This document shows, piece by piece, positions 23,683-30,339 of a DNA stretch of 64,000 nt (positions are counted from its first letter, which is position 1; each line of letters begins with the position of its first letter). This DNA comes from Oncomelania hupensis (lineage: Eukaryota > Mollusca > Gastropoda > Littorinimorpha > Pomatiopsidae), in assembly GCA_036898135.1 (NCBI GenBank), contig CM072514.1, positions 85,455,581 through 85,519,580 on the forward strand, written 5' to 3'. The position numbers and the translations under genes were made by a program. The notes under the pieces were generated by a model. The model saw only the letters and a list, made by a program, of their open reading frames with translations. It made no database searches and was not told the DNA's origin.

Positions 23683-24638
23683 GGATGACGATAATGAGGA
23701 TGACGATGAATATTTATCTACCTGATCTGGACATAGCTCCATGCGTTTAAAAGAATACAGAACAACTTTCTAACGTGCCAAGATGCCTAATAAAAAATTA
23801 AATTGAAAAAAAAAAGTATTTGCCTAGTTGGGGCACCTGAGTTGTCGGTGAGGTTGAAACAGTGCACCGTCTTGCAGAGTGTGTGTAGTCAAATGCAGTC
23901 GAGACGTTTTGTATTCCGCACAAAATAAGTGAACAATTTGCCGAGCTATTAGCTAGTAAAACACAACCTACCATGGCATAAAACAAGAAGAAATATTAGT
24001 TATGGCAGGCCAATGTTCTTGGACGTTTCCCAAACTGTCAAGACATTCTTGATGCTGCACAGGAGGGAAGTGTTTTGCCAGCCCCATGACCACTGAAGGT
24101 GATCCCAGAGTAGGAACAGCTGTCTATGCAGACATAATGCACTGTAGTAAGTGAGAGGCACTGTGAAAGTTGTGGTTTTAAACTTTGGTGTGCTGCTGCA
24201 CAATGTCTTGCAGATTGACCATGGTGATACCGCTTGGGATCTGTCAAGTGACATTTAAACACCAATTGTTCTCTTTTTTTGGGACATTGGTTTTCATCAT
24301 CGTCATCATCATCATGTAAACAAACGTATCCCTCCGTTTGCAGTTTCAGACTGGCAGTGCGCAGCATAATGGCATTCCTGTCCAGCCAGATTGTGAGCGA
24401 GACAACTCTGCGCTTCCAGCCCACGGCTCCCCTGAGTGACTTACCTTTGGCCAAGCAGTGCAGGGCAGCCTTGACCTCTCTGCGAGGCAACAAGGCCTAC
24501 GCTGGGCTGAAGGAGCAGGTGGAGAGCATGATCGGCTTTGTCAACTGTCTGGACCACACTGCCCGGGACGTGGTATCCCTCATCCAAGAGCTAGGCCACA
24601 CCCTCTACGACCATGATTATATTAGGGCCACTTTCTAG
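967..24638 (+). CDS. EPG5: EPG5 (ectopic P granules protein 5), C-terminal 991 residues in 16 exons
   Basis: EPG5 is a large metazoan tether on late endosomes and lysosomes. It binds Rab7 and LC3 and promotes autophagosome–lysosome fusion by stabilising the SNARE complex (family knowledge). The joined exons translate to 991 residues without a break; the total of 2,976 coding bases is exactly 992 codons including TAG. Identification rests on recalled similarity to vertebrate EPG5 along the whole length: [48 protein letters not shown], and [15 protein letters not shown] near the end. The human protein is about 2,580 residues, so roughly the last 40% is here and the start lies left of the window. 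Exons: 967–1109, 2055–2223, 4116–4310, 5549–5680, 6552–6633, 7762–7907, 9739–9931, 10369–10578, 10906–11081, 12672–12851, 14107–14264, 15310–15509, 19007–19255, 21917–22157, 23382–23588, 24344–24638. No frame damage is seen. Confidence 0.93.
1385..1945 (+). repeat. Repeat family X copy 1, split by a MITE
   Basis: The two halves 1385–1481 and 1884–1945 rejoin into one copy of a ~150 bp repeat also seen at 2655–2820 and 6890–7030. The shared block is GGACTGGAGTTTATTAATAG, followed later by ACAGATCTATCTCC. The split is explained by the MITE at 1482–1883. Class unknown. Confidence 0.6.
1482..1883. mobile_element. hAT-like MITE, 402 bp
   Basis: The ends are inverted repeats: CAGAGGTGCCAACC at the left, and GGTTGGCACATCTG at the right, whose reverse complement is CAGATGTGCCAACC. 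The sequence GATAGG stands on both sides (1476–1481 and 1884–1889), and removing the element restores family X. CAG-beginning termini with a GTGCCAAC core are common in hAT elements, although hAT target duplications are usually 8 bp. There is no transposase. A ~38 bp block, GTTCAACAAGCTGATTTTCA onward, is repeated at 1664 and 1714. Confidence 0.65.
2055..2223 (+). CDS. EPG5: EPG5 exon b (residues 48–104)
   Basis: Acceptor TTGACAG, donor AAG|GTAGGT. The first base completes a Thr codon, followed by [13 protein letters not shown]; the exon ends [11 protein letters not shown] in phase 0 and joins directly to EFISRTA of the next exon, as in vertebrate EPG5. Confidence 0.9.
2272..2322. repeat. (ATA)n microsatellite
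   Basis: About 17 perfect trinucleotide units 50 bp after the exon b donor. The isoleucine runs read across it are artefacts. Confidence 0.95.
2655..2820 (+). repeat. Repeat family X copy 2
   Basis: It carries GGACTGGAGTTTATTAATAG and ATCTCCCCTTCTCTGCAGCC. It looks exon-like (open frame, GTAGGA after GGGAAAG), but inserting it between exons b and c would interrupt the conserved ELLGK–EFIS junction, and the same block occurs at other intronic sites. Confidence 0.6.
2890..3860 (-). mobile_element. SINE S2 whose tRNA head contains an expanded minisatellite
   Basis: Read on the minus strand, the head starts near 3850 (CGGGGTGGCTTGG), continues as a tRNA-like sequence with a B-box (GGTTCAAAGG at 3240–3249) and runs through a purine/pyrimidine-rich body (CTCCCTCCCTTCAATAATAG) resembling the S2 copy at 48945–49352. 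The D-arm segment is expanded into the array at 3285–3830. Confidence 0.55.
3285..3835 (+). repeat. 12-bp minisatellite (CACTATCTTACC)n
   Basis: About 45 units of CACTATCTTACC with T/C and A variants. It lies inside the S2 SINE head. Long frames reading LTHYLTHY or ILPTILPT arise because 12 is a multiple of 3; no protein is inferred. Confidence 0.95.
3990..4055 (-). mobile_element. SINE S1 3' fragment
   Basis: ACCGCTTTTCCAGCTCAAG and CAGGATCTAACTCAAGCTG are the reverse complement of the 3' part of S1 at 7380–7445. It lies 60 bp upstream of the exon c acceptor. Confidence 0.6.
4116..4310 (+). CDS. EPG5: EPG5 exon c (residues 105–169)
   Basis: Acceptor TTTTTGCAG, donor AAG|GTAAAG, both in phase 0 (195 bp). 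Contains [12 protein letters not shown] and ends HLVFMLLSK, which continues as FDVRAWL in the next exon; this is one of the most recognisable EPG5 stretches. Confidence 0.93.
4423..4955 (+). repeat. 32-bp minisatellite in EPG5 intron
   Basis: About 16 tandem units containing GAAAGTCTTTGTACTCAAGG followed by GCTCATGATGGA, with CAAGG/CGAAG/TGAAG and CTC/CTT/CTA variants. Period 32 was measured from successive GAAAG starts (4455, 4487). Confidence 0.93.
5095..5160 (+). mobile_element. SINE S1 3' end
   Basis: CAGCACCTTGAGCAGCTC, then GGCACTATAAAAGAACG and an (A)n/AATA tail; a truncated S1 copy. Confidence 0.6.
5549..5680 (+). CDS. EPG5: EPG5 exon d (residues 170–213)
   Basis: Acceptor TGTTTAG, donor GAT|GTAAGC, phase 0 at both ends (132 bp). 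Reads [12 protein letters not shown] through [15 protein letters not shown], aligning with the vertebrate stretch that follows LVFMLLTK. Confidence 0.92.
6345..6515 (+). mobile_element. CR1/L2-like LINE 3' end
   Basis: The pattern of coding-like remnant, then TTTTGGGGTAATAAAG, then a (GTATT)n tail is the usual 3' terminus of CR1/L2-type LINEs. A related end lies at 22255–22360. Confidence 0.45.
6552..6633 (+). CDS. EPG5: EPG5 exon e (residues 214–241)
   Basis: Acceptor TTTCAG, donor AAG|GTCAGT (82 bp). Reads [15 protein letters not shown] and ends SLLLQ plus one base; the small exon keeps the frame with its neighbours. Confidence 0.9.
6890..7030 (+). repeat. Repeat family X copy 3
   Basis: GGACTGGAGTTTAGTAATAA and AGCTATCTCCCTTCTCTGC align with copies 1 and 2. 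It abuts the tRNA-like head of an S1 SINE. Confidence 0.55.
7033..7470 (+). mobile_element. SINE S1, near full length, tRNA-derived
   Basis: The 5' head is tRNA-like: A-box-like TGGCCTAATGGTAGAGC (7040–7056) and B-box-like GTCTCAAGTTCAAGCCCC (7078–7095). A central block with TGTCCTTGGGAAAGACAC resembles conserved core domains of invertebrate SINEs. The 3' end GCGCTATATAAGAACG leads into (AAATAAAT)n. At least seven shorter copies lie in the window. Confidence 0.75.
7762..7907 (+). CDS. EPG5: EPG5 exon f (residues 241–289)
   Basis: Acceptor GATGCAG, donor CAG|GTCAGT. Reads [16 protein letters not shown] through [10 protein letters not shown]; the CW pair and the length match the vertebrate segment. 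Confidence 0.88.
8263..8840 (+). mobile_element. R1 retroposon copy 1
   Basis: About 575 bp. It starts GTTGGAGTGCCGGGGG, has TATAAATAG about 20 bp in, ends GACCTAAAGCAACAATAA and carries an (AATC)n tail. The simple-repeat tail suggests target-primed reverse transcription. The internal frame [11 protein letters not shown] recurs in other copies. Confidence 0.8.
8857..9554 (-). mobile_element. piggyBac-like MITE, copy 1
   Basis: It begins TTAACTCTTAGCGTCCTATA and ends with the exact reverse complement, TATAGGACGCTAAGAGTTAA. TTAA at both ends is the piggyBac target duplication. On the minus strand a ~44-codon frame starts [12 protein letters not shown] and then stops; an acidic Ser/Asp-rich start is typical of piggyBac transposases. 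Near the right end, AGGCGCGCATTACCGCGCT is repeated twice. Nearly identical to 16453–17147 in opposite orientation. Confidence 0.85.
9739..9931 (+). CDS. EPG5: EPG5 exon g (residues 290–354)
   Basis: Acceptor TGTACAG, donor CAAG|GTTAGT. Reads [17 protein letters not shown], then [16 protein letters not shown] and [16 protein letters not shown]; the FGLYPRW motif corresponds to FGLFSKW in vertebrates. Confidence 0.92.
10287..10343. repeat. (TTA)n microsatellite
   Basis: About 18 perfect units 25 bp upstream of the exon h acceptor, in place of a normal pyrimidine tract. Confidence 0.95.
10369..10578 (+). CDS. EPG5: EPG5 exon h (residues 354–424)
   Basis: Two acceptors compete. GTGTAG at 10366–10368 gives [16 protein letters not shown] and keeps the family frame; ATGCAG eight bases later does not. 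The donor T|GTCAGT at 10579 was chosen because it alone gives the phase needed by the next exon; AG|GTCAAC at 10544 would lead to a stop. Contains a Pro/Ala run (PAPAPAP) that looks lineage-specific. Confidence 0.82.
10906..11081 (+). CDS. EPG5: EPG5 exon i (residues 424–482)
   Basis: Acceptor CTTTCAG, donor CAG|GTAGCT. Reads [18 protein letters not shown] after the junction Ser, then [18 protein letters not shown], matching LPWKDLHPDQ in vertebrates. Confidence 0.92.
11160..11250 (+). mobile_element. SINE S1 internal fragment
   Basis: CTGAGGCTCATGTCC, then CAGCATGCACAATAGGTCC, match the S1 body near 7230–7290. Confidence 0.45.
11251..12671. other. EPG5 intron i, AT-rich, no feature recognised
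   Basis: No coding exon, known repeat terminus or RNA gene is recognised between the S1 fragment and exon j. The region is AT-rich single-copy-looking intron ending in CTTTTTACAG. Confidence 0.5.
12672..12851 (+). CDS. EPG5: EPG5 exon j (residues 483–542)
   Basis: Acceptor TTTTTACAG, donor GAG|GTGAGC, phase 0 at both ends (180 bp). Reads [18 protein letters not shown], then [17 protein letters not shown]; the Leu-rich helix lines up with the vertebrate CLLFMMILLAKE segment. Confidence 0.9.
13737..13812. repeat. (ATA)n microsatellite
   Basis: Roughly 25 AAT/ATA units within EPG5 intron j. The surrounding 12.9–14.1 kb stretch shows no gene; two short palindromes at 13472 and 13512 are reported as a finding. 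Confidence 0.9.
14107..14264 (+). CDS. EPG5: EPG5 exon k (residues 543–595)
   Basis: Acceptor TTGGCAG, donor AG|GTATAC. Reads [20 protein letters not shown] and ends APALGF plus AG; the split Arg codon is completed by the first base of the next exon. Confidence 0.86.
14690..14775 (+). mobile_element. SINE/LINE 3' tail fragment
   Basis: GTGCTTTGAGCTCCCTG, GGTGCTATACAAAAGCC and an (ATT)n tail resemble the GCGCTATATAA termini of the SINEs and LINE in this window. Short and truncated. Confidence 0.4.
15310..15509 (+). CDS. EPG5: EPG5 exon l (residues 595–662)
   Basis: Acceptor ATTTCAG, donor G|GTAAGA. Reads [16 protein letters not shown], then [18 protein letters not shown], and ends EIESVESA plus one base. 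Confidence 0.88.
15540..15656. repeat. (GAT/GAG)n microsatellite
   Basis: Alternating blocks of ATG and AGG trinucleotides directly after the exon l donor. Confidence 0.9.
15712..15925 (-). mobile_element. SINE S1 copy, reverse orientation, internally deleted
   Basis: TATATAGCGCTTTTCCAGC at the left and ATGAGCGTCAGGGTCTC with AAAGTCCGTACGATGG at the right are the reverse complement of S1. Confidence 0.7.
16021..16230. repeat. Three tandem foldback units
   Basis: Units at 16022–16085, 16091–16157 and 16163–16228 each begin TTATCTTGACTCA or close to it, and end with its complement, TGAGTCAAGATAA. Each can fold into a hairpin of about 65–70 nt. Unit centres share CATCCTAGG and AGTAAAGCA. Confidence 0.8.
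16453..17147 (+). mobile_element. piggyBac-like MITE, copy 2
   Basis: Same element as 8857–9554, inverted. The left end is TTAACTCTTAGCGTCCTATA, the right end its reverse complement, with TTAA at both. The plus-strand frame from ATG 16712 reads [12 protein letters not shown], then [15 protein letters not shown], and stops after about 44 codons. The frame differs from copy 1 at only a few residues. Confidence 0.87.
17325..17400 (+). repeat. Repeat family X fragment
   Basis: GGTTGTCTCGCCTGAAC, AACTGGAGTTAAATGACAGA and ATGTTGGATTTTATA are a degraded match to family X. Confidence 0.35.
17414..17705 (+). mobile_element. SINE with a tRNA-like start joined to a 5S rRNA-like segment
   Basis: AGCGCAGTGGTTGGAGC (17424–17440) resembles a tRNA A-box region. 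It runs into AAGTTAAGCACCGTCCAG, GGTTAGCACTTGG and ATGGGTGAC, which follow the internal promoter region of 5S rRNA (A-box, IE, C-box). A ~190 bp body ends in CTTTACCTTTTACC repeats. Confidence 0.6.
17795..17880 (+). repeat. Degenerate tRNA-like SINE head
   Basis: CTCTGTAGCTCAGTGGGATG resembles a tRNA A-box and TTTCCAATCCGG a weak B-box. The cloverleaf is not intact, so it is not called a tRNA gene. Confidence 0.35.
17999..18574 (+). mobile_element. R1 retroposon copy 2, with target-site duplication
   Basis: Full-length R1: GTTGGGTGCCGGGGG, TATAAATAG, body, GACCTAAAGCAATAATAATG. The 13-bp sequence AATGTTCATTGGT stands at 17986–17998 and again at 18575–18587. This is good direct evidence of a retroposition event with target-site duplication. 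Confidence 0.88.
18600..19006. repeat. EPG5 intron l, duplicated non-coding block
   Basis: 18820–18960 (GCTATCGGGCTGCAGC, ATAGAAGCAGT, GTTGAGGACATTCG) resembles 22365–22540 in a later intron, so both are probably copies of an unnamed repeat. A 17-bp match to exon m lies at 18723–18739. Confidence 0.4.
19007..19255 (+). CDS. EPG5: EPG5 exon m (residues 662–745)
   Basis: Acceptor ATTTCAG, donor GCGT|GTAAGT. Reads [20 protein letters not shown], then [15 protein letters not shown] and [11 protein letters not shown], parallel to ETTEACITAYF in vertebrates. Confidence 0.92.
19845..19985 (+). repeat. ~59-bp tandem repeat, about 2.5 copies
   Basis: CTTCAGCCAATGTTGCTGAT, TTTCAGTCAATGTTGCTGAT and ATTCAGTCAGTGTTGG are spaced about 59–68 bp apart. 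Confidence 0.6.
20000..21160. other. EPG5 intron m, nothing recognised
   Basis: AT-rich intron with no identifiable exon. A weak CR1/L2-like terminus (TGGGTAATAAAGTTG) sits near 20592. Confidence 0.4.
21165..21570 (+). repeat. 36-bp minisatellite
   Basis: About 11 units of GTTCCATAAACTCACTGTG plus TGTAATCCTAGGTTAGT. Because 36 is a multiple of 3 one frame stays open ([12 protein letters not shown] repeated); interrupting variants and intronic position argue against protein coding. Confidence 0.93.
21715..21848 (+). mobile_element. SINE S1 3' part
   Basis: TTGTATCAGCCAGGGCCTTG, CAGCTCTTGAACAGGAAAAG and AATTTAAATAAATAG match the 3' third of S1. Confidence 0.65.
21917..22157 (+). CDS. EPG5: EPG5 exon n (residues 745–825)
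   Basis: Acceptor CCCACAG, donor AC|GTGAGT. Reads [16 protein letters not shown], then [20 protein letters not shown] and [17 protein letters not shown] and GSYLxLYxxLL match the vertebrate segment closely. Confidence 0.94.
22255..22360 (+). mobile_element. CR1/L2-like LINE 3' end
   Basis: TTTAAACTGTGATTCTGCGC, GTGGGGTAACACAG and (TGTTG)n-like tail align with 6345–6515. Confidence 0.4.
22560..23380. other. EPG5 intron n, nothing recognised
   Basis: AT-rich. A short SINE-like tail in reverse orientation lies at 23090–23150 (TTTGTATAGCGCATAACC). No exon-like frame. Confidence 0.4.
23382..23588 (+). CDS. EPG5: EPG5 exon o (residues 825–894)
   Basis: Acceptor ATTTCAG, donor AG|GTATGT. Reads [20 protein letters not shown], then [38 protein letters not shown] and GAIGFGRKS are the vertebrate counterparts. 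Confidence 0.95.
24344..24638 (+). CDS. EPG5: EPG5 last coding exon (residues 894–991 and stop)
   Basis: Acceptor TTTGCAG. Reads [15 protein letters not shown] through [13 protein letters not shown] and stops at TAG 24636–24638. The end lies at the same position as the end of vertebrate EPG5, so this is the true C-terminus. Confidence 0.95.
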
Positions 24639-25422
24639 GCTGGTAACATTTTCAACTCGGTGAGTTAGAGGTGAAAAAGGCATCAGGCAAAACAATGTTG
24701 AATTACTTGAAAGACAGCCTTCATCAAAATAGATTGGTCACAGCAGCTCAACCAAAGCTTTTCAGATTTTGGGGTTAGGTCAGCCAGGCTAGCTATAAAT
24801 AGCTTCGCCGATGCTTCCTTTCACTGGAAGGGTGGTGCAGGCAAGCTATAAATAGCCCGCAGCATGCGAAAGGCGGAGGCACTCAAAAGTGCTGTTCACA
24901 TAGGAATTGAGCTGGTGTGTGGTTATTTCAAAATGAAAACTTGTTATCATGGGAATCTGTGTACCCCTTTCCAAGTTCACACGAGAAAATGTCTACACTG
25001 TAACTCAAGGCAGAGGTTTTGATTTTTGTGTGTGTAATAACTGACCTTCAACCAACCTTCATCAAAATACAGATTGGTTATTTGGAAACCAAAACTGTTT
25101 TCATGTAAAATTTTGTCAACATGATTGACATAAGAAAGTTCTGATACTGTGCAACTCAAGGCAGAGATTTTAGTTTATTTTCAAAATCAGCCTTCATCAA
25201 AAACATATTGCTTATTTCAAAACGCCAACTTTTATCATGTAAAATGTTGGTCCACGTGATTGACATTGGAAAATTGTGACATTGTGACGGAGTTCATTTC
25301 CCGGTGTTACAAGCAGCAGATACTTTGCAGCACGAATTCACAGTACTGTAGTTGACCTTTTTATATTAGGACGCGTGTAGCCTGAATATAGAGGAAGGTG
25401 GAAACAAAACTAGCTATTGAAA

Positions 25423-25548
25423 ATGGGGTATGAAGATGTCTTGTCTCAGCTGAGCTCACTCACAGTGTCGGGTGACGGGGACATTATGAGCTGGTCTCGT
25501 CTCTCTAGGATGAAGTCAGAGATCAGCAGTTCAATTGTACCACTGTAA
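25423..25548 (+). CDS. Small open frame, 41 residues, function unknown
   Basis: ATG at 25423 opens MGYEDVLSQLSSLTVSG and runs to TAA at 25546. The Ser/Leu composition looks protein-like and the last codons overlap a splice-donor-like ACT|GTAAGG, so this may instead be the first exon of another transcript. No continuing exon was recognised. Weak call. Confidence 0.2.
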   Translation: MGYEDVLSQLSSLTVSGDGDIMSWSRLSRMKSEISSSIVPL

Positions 25549-25859
25549 GGACCACAGTACAGGTTGTTTTATGCAAATTCACAACCATTTACCAATGTTG
25601 TAAGTAATTGTTACTAGGGTGTTTCTTTTGTTTATGTATGCCTGTTTTGAATGTGTCTTGACAAGGGAAAACTATGGATTGTTCACTGTGTCTCAGTGTC
25701 AGTATTTTGGTGACTGATGGTGACTGTTCCTTCATCTAGGCAAACTGTTTTAGTTTCATTTTACGATGCGCTGTCTTTCTTTATATACTGTATTTTCATT
25801 AGACTGAGCGAATGTGTGTGTGGATGTGTCTTGTGGTAGTTAAAATCAATACATTTTTC

Positions 25860-25865
25860 AATAAA
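25860..25865 (+). promoter_or_regulatory. EPG5: Candidate poly(A) signal of EPG5
   Basis: AATAAA, 1.2 kb after the stop codon. It is the first canonical signal on this strand after the coding end. Confidence 0.5.
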
Positions 25866-25974
25866 TGTAATGATTAATCAAGCATGTGAAACCTTTTTGT
25901 ATTTCCATTTAATAAGTAACATGGTTTAAAAATAGTACAATCAAACACAAATATCAGTCAGTCAGTCGGTTGGT

Positions 25975-26645
25975 CCATTGCTTGACTATGTTTGCCGCTT
26001 CGCTTACCTTGAGCTTCGCAGAATTGCAGTGGTCCATCCATTCATTAGTGATAAGGTCACTATTACGCTTGTTTGCTGTAGAATTCTCACTAGGGTGGAT
26101 TACAGTCATTCACTCCTGGCTGGCATCGCATCAGAGCAGAGGGCTCTACTCCAGAAAGTGTTCACTAACACTTTCGCGTTAAACGTACTGATCCTATTAC
26201 CCACTATTTAAGAGATCTGCACTGATTGCCCATTGTGTATCACATTCAGTACAAAATGGCTGTTTTAGCTTTCCCTTTCTTTGAGAATCTCTCTGTTCTT
26301 TCTGACTATAAAAATTCACATAAAAAAATCTGAGATATACTAAACTGTTCTGTCTTTCCTATAAAAGAAAAAGAAAACTGGCTCTTTCTGCACTTAATTT
26401 CAAGACCCCCTATTTCTGCTGACTTCTCTCCCTCCTTCTTCCTGCCTCTCGGTACTTCTCTTCCATGCTACAAAACTGCGCTGAGCAACTACTTCGTGGT
26501 ACCCCAAGTCAATTTTCCATTCGTTCAATGTCCTCTCTTCTGCCCCCTTTTCTCTCTCCTTCCTGCTGCCACCTCAGATCAGCATGACTTCAAATGTTTA
26601 GAGTGTGTAAAACCAGCGACGCCTTGAGCTTACACTGTTACAACG
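25975..26645 (+). pseudogene. Decayed LINE, C-terminal reverse transcriptase remnant
   Basis: Frames around 25978–26211 read FAYLELRRIAVVH, ILTRVDYSHSLLAGI and LLQKVFTNTFAL. These are degraded forms of the post-RT segment of Jockey/CR1-group LINEs (usually LRRI..IR, LSRLDYCNSLLAG, LQKVQNAAAR). It continues as DNA-level similarity to the HWLPI..RIQYK region (26221–26265), then stops and frameshifts, ending near a GCGCTTCACAAAAG terminus. Confidence 0.7.
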
Positions 26646-26649
26646 CGCT

Positions 26650-27690
26650 TCACAAAAGAACAGTGGAACCTCCGGTATAAGACCGTCCAATAATCTGAGA
26701 AGAAATGGTCTTATAATAGAGACTATCTTTTTATCGGAAATACAAAAGAAATTACATGGTTTTATATTCACAATTTTTTATCTTTATGATTACGTTTATC
26801 TTCCCAACGTCTAAACTTCCACATAGACAAACAACTATTTTTCACTTCATTTTAATCACTTTCACTCTCTGCCAAATTCAAAACTTTCCTCTTGACCCAT
26901 TTTGACAAGCCAGTGTAGGCGAGTAATGTCCCTTATTTTTACAAATAAACAATGCAATACATAACATAAAAAAAAAACGTTTCTATAATATTAAACATTT
27001 TCAATAAAAGTTTAAAGACATACCAGAGGTCATTTATTATTGGAAGTGAATCCCTCCCTAAATAGTTTCCTCCCCATTCTCTCATTGACGATCAAGAGAC
27101 AGGATTCCAGAGGTTGTATTATTATTATTATTAGATTTTCTCTTTAGACATCACATAGACAACGCCCGGTATTATATTATTACCCAGCTCTCAATAATAA
27201 CCCATCAGTAATTTGACAACAATCTGGAGTGTAATTTTTTTTTCTTATGTGCCAGAAAACGCTTAAATTTGTTTTTATCTCAAACATGTTTGTATAAAAA
27301 AAAATTAAAAATCGATAGTTCCCTGTACAAGTTTATTCTGTTTTGTAATTTAGTTTGAATTTGATTTTAAATTTTTTATTTTATTTTTTTGTGTTTGTTA
27401 GACTTGGGAACAAAAATTACTTACAAAAGCAGGATCGCTCAGTCTTCATCAGTGCCAATGGGGATAGATTTGGGTGGGAAGGGAGGGGAGAGGGGAAGGA
27501 TGAGAGAGGAGAAAGTGGGAGTAGGGAGGGAGGTTTGATGTGCAAATTGCAAGCTTGGTATTCCATCCCTTGATCTCATCATGTTAATGTTTGGGTGTTT
27601 TAAATTCAAGGCCAAGAGTTTCTGAGTTGTTCTTCTTTCACTGTGGAACTTGTCATTACTTTGAACGAGGCTACTAGCCCAGTATAACTC
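26650..27690. other. Intergenic, no gene seen
   Basis: AT-rich. CAGTGGAACCTCCGGTATAA at 26660 resembles ends of transposable elements common in marine invertebrates, but no second terminus was found. A short GGGA-rich tract lies at 27475–27535. Confidence 0.35.
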
Positions 27691-27699
27691 AACAATACT

Positions 27700-28415
27700 T
27701 GAACTAGGCTCCTAGCTCATATACTACATTGAACTGCTCCTAACCCAGGGGGCGGTATACACAACAAATCAACAACACATTGAACTAGGCTCCTAACCCA
27801 AGGGGCGGTATACACAACAAATCAACAACACATTGAACTAGGCTCCTAACCCAAGGGGCGGTATACACAACAAATCAACAATACATTGAACTAGGCTCCT
27901 AGCCCAGGGGGCGGTATACACAACAAATCAACAATACATTGAACTAGGCTCCTAGCTCAGGGGGCGGTATACACAACAAATCAACAATACATTGAACTAG
28001 GCTCCTAGCCAGGGGGCGGTATACACAACAAATCAACAATACATTGAACTAGGCTCCTAACCCAGGGGGCGGTATACACTACAAATCAACAATACATTGA
28101 ACTAGGCTCCTAACCCAGGGGGCGGTATACACTACAAATCAACAATACATTGAACTAGGCTCCTAACCCAGGGGGCGGTATACACAACAAATCAACAACA
28201 CATTGAACTAGGCTCCTAACCCAGGGGGCGGTATACACAACAAATCAACAACACATTGAACTAGGCTCCTAACCCAAGGGGCGGTATACACAACAATCAA
28301 CAACACATTGAACTAGGCTCCTAACCCAGGGGGGTATACACAACAAATCAACAATACATTGAACTAGGCTCCTAACCCAGGGGGCGGTATACACAAAAAA
28401 TAACACATTGAGACG
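27700..28415 (+). repeat. 53-bp minisatellite
   Basis: About 13 units built of CATTGAACTAGGCTCCTAAC, CCAGGGGGCGGTATACACAA and CAAATCAACAATA. The units are very similar, suggesting recent amplification. Confidence 0.94.
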
Positions 28416-28565
28416 AGGCTCTACTGACTTCCAATGGAAAAAATAATATGGCCAATAGGTCAGTTCTGTTATTCACATCCACATATAATTTAACCTAAAT
28501 ATACCACACTTGCAATTTTTTTTTTTTTTTTTTTTGTTAGTGTTATGATTGTAGTAAATATTGTT

Positions 28566-29014
28566 TGCCGTTTCAGTATAAATGTATCTTTCTGGAAATA
28601 TGCTTTAAATTCTCACTGTTGCTGTCTTTCTCATTTGCTCTTTCTCATATGCTCTGTTCTATCAATGGATACTATCATCTTCTTCAGATATTTTTTTTGA
28701 AAAAAATTAACAAATTTGTCCTTGTTTGTGTATATCTGTTGGATCAGCTTGAATATTGGATTTCTCCAGGGGTATGGGCTTCTAATTATTAAAAATGTAC
28801 ATTATATTTTTGTGTTTGTTGATAATTTCTAAATGTTTGTATTTATTTGTTTTTTTAAAAGTTATAATTAGTGAAGCTATCTTATTCTTTATTGTAAAGT
28901 GACTGCTGTACATCTTTTACTAGGGTTGTTTCAGCAGATCTTTTATATTATTTTGTCGGATTTGGCTCGGAAGAGTCGGCACCAAAGCAATATTATGTAA
29001 TGTAATGTAATGTA
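28566..29014 (+). mobile_element. R1 retroposon copy 3, degraded
   Basis: TTTCAGTATAAATG at the start and AAGCAATATTATGTAATGTA at the end, with many small deletions. Confidence 0.65.
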
Positions 29015-29454
29015 GTTGTCACACACTCTGCTGCATTGACATAATTATGTGTAGTGTGTGTGTGTGTTTGTGTATGCATGCCTGCTTCCTTTCCATTGTG
29101 TGCAAAATTGGCTTGTCTATGATATACACAGCAGTTTTGATATTATAGAAGTGGAGAATGCTGCTATCAATTTGATAATAAATATAGTGTAAGTGTTGTG
29201 TATGTTAGAGATATATGAGTGTAAATGATGCATATTTGCCTGTGGTGCAGTGTGTGTCTGTCTACCAAATCTGAGCAATTTTTATTTACAAAACTGGGGC
29301 AATTTTCAATGGAACTTTTACAGGCTCAATAATTGTATTTTGAGTGAATGCTTAGCTATGATAATGGAATTTCAAATTCCTTGGTTATATCAGCTTTGTT
29401 GTTGTTGTTGTTGTATGCACTACTACACGGATAAAAGAAAAATGATTATTGTGC

Positions 29455-30000
29455 CGGATTTCAGATAAATAGTATACTTTCTGGAAATTTAGTGCTTTGA
29501 ATACAGGCCAAACCGGGGCTGGTTATGTTATACCTGCTTTAAAAATAAGTGAATCCTTGTATTTAGGTAAAGATGCTATATCAGTCACCTACCTTTTTTC
29601 TTGACAACTCTTCCGGGACAAGATTCCTTATTTGTGTGTGAGGTTTGTTGGATCAGCTTGGGAATATTGGACGCTTTCTGCCAGGTGGTCACTAGGGCTT
29701 CCTATGATGTTATTATTTCGCAATGTAGGCATTTTATATGTATGTGTTTTGTTGATAATTTATAATAATGTTTGTATTCTATTTTGTTTTTGTAAACAGG
29801 GGTTCGATAAATTAGAGTATAGCCTCAGCATCCCCTGCGTAGGAGGTCTTTATTGTAAAGTGCCTGGCTGGTGGAGAGCATTCAGTTTTACCACTAGCGT
29901 TGTTTCAGCAGATCTTTTATGAGGATCAGGGGTTGTCCGGTCCTGATTTAGCTCGGAAGAGTCCACTGGACCTAAAGCAATAATCATGTAATGTAATGCA
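29455..30000 (+). mobile_element. R1 retroposon copy 4
   Basis: The 5' 60 bp (TTTCAGATAAATAG, TGGAAATTTAGTGCTTTGA) and the 3' part from 29583 match R1, with a ~75 bp foreign stretch between. Ends TCATGTAATGTAATGCA. Confidence 0.7.
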
Positions 30001-30339
30001 ATCACAGTGAGCTGAATTACATTTCTTTTGTTGCCATGTTTTTAACTAATAGGAGACGATCAGGCCAATCTATAGGCCCTACCTGTCTGTTCCAAAAGGA
30101 TCGTCTCGGATTCGCTCTCAAGGAACGAAACCAGTTAATCAGATGCTTTGTGTCCAAAAACAAAATTCCCGTTTTGCCAATGGACGTTATTGGCGATTAT
30201 TTTGACGGGTTCCTCATTTTCCAGCGGATTTATTGTGACAGTGTGAAAGATGCACGGCCACCAATCGTCCACCATAGCAGTGAAATCTTGTCTGATCTAT
30301 TAATTCTCTTTATTTAATAATATGACAGTGAATACCGCC
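30001..30339. other. Intergenic with an unassigned open frame
   Basis: A 93-codon frame at 30036–30317 (MFLTNRRRSGQSIGPTCL) has no recognised family, splice context or Kozak support. Left uncalled. Confidence 0.3.

Larger units (their letters stand above)
24639..25885 (+). other. EPG5: EPG5 3' UTR
   Basis: No further coding of EPG5. It holds about three diverged copies of a block containing CCTTCATCAAAA, CATGTAAAAT and AACTCAAGGCAGAG (24713–25270), and a 41-codon open frame at 25423–25548. The first canonical poly(A) signal is AATAAA at 25860. Extent is inferred from that signal only. Confidence 0.5.
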
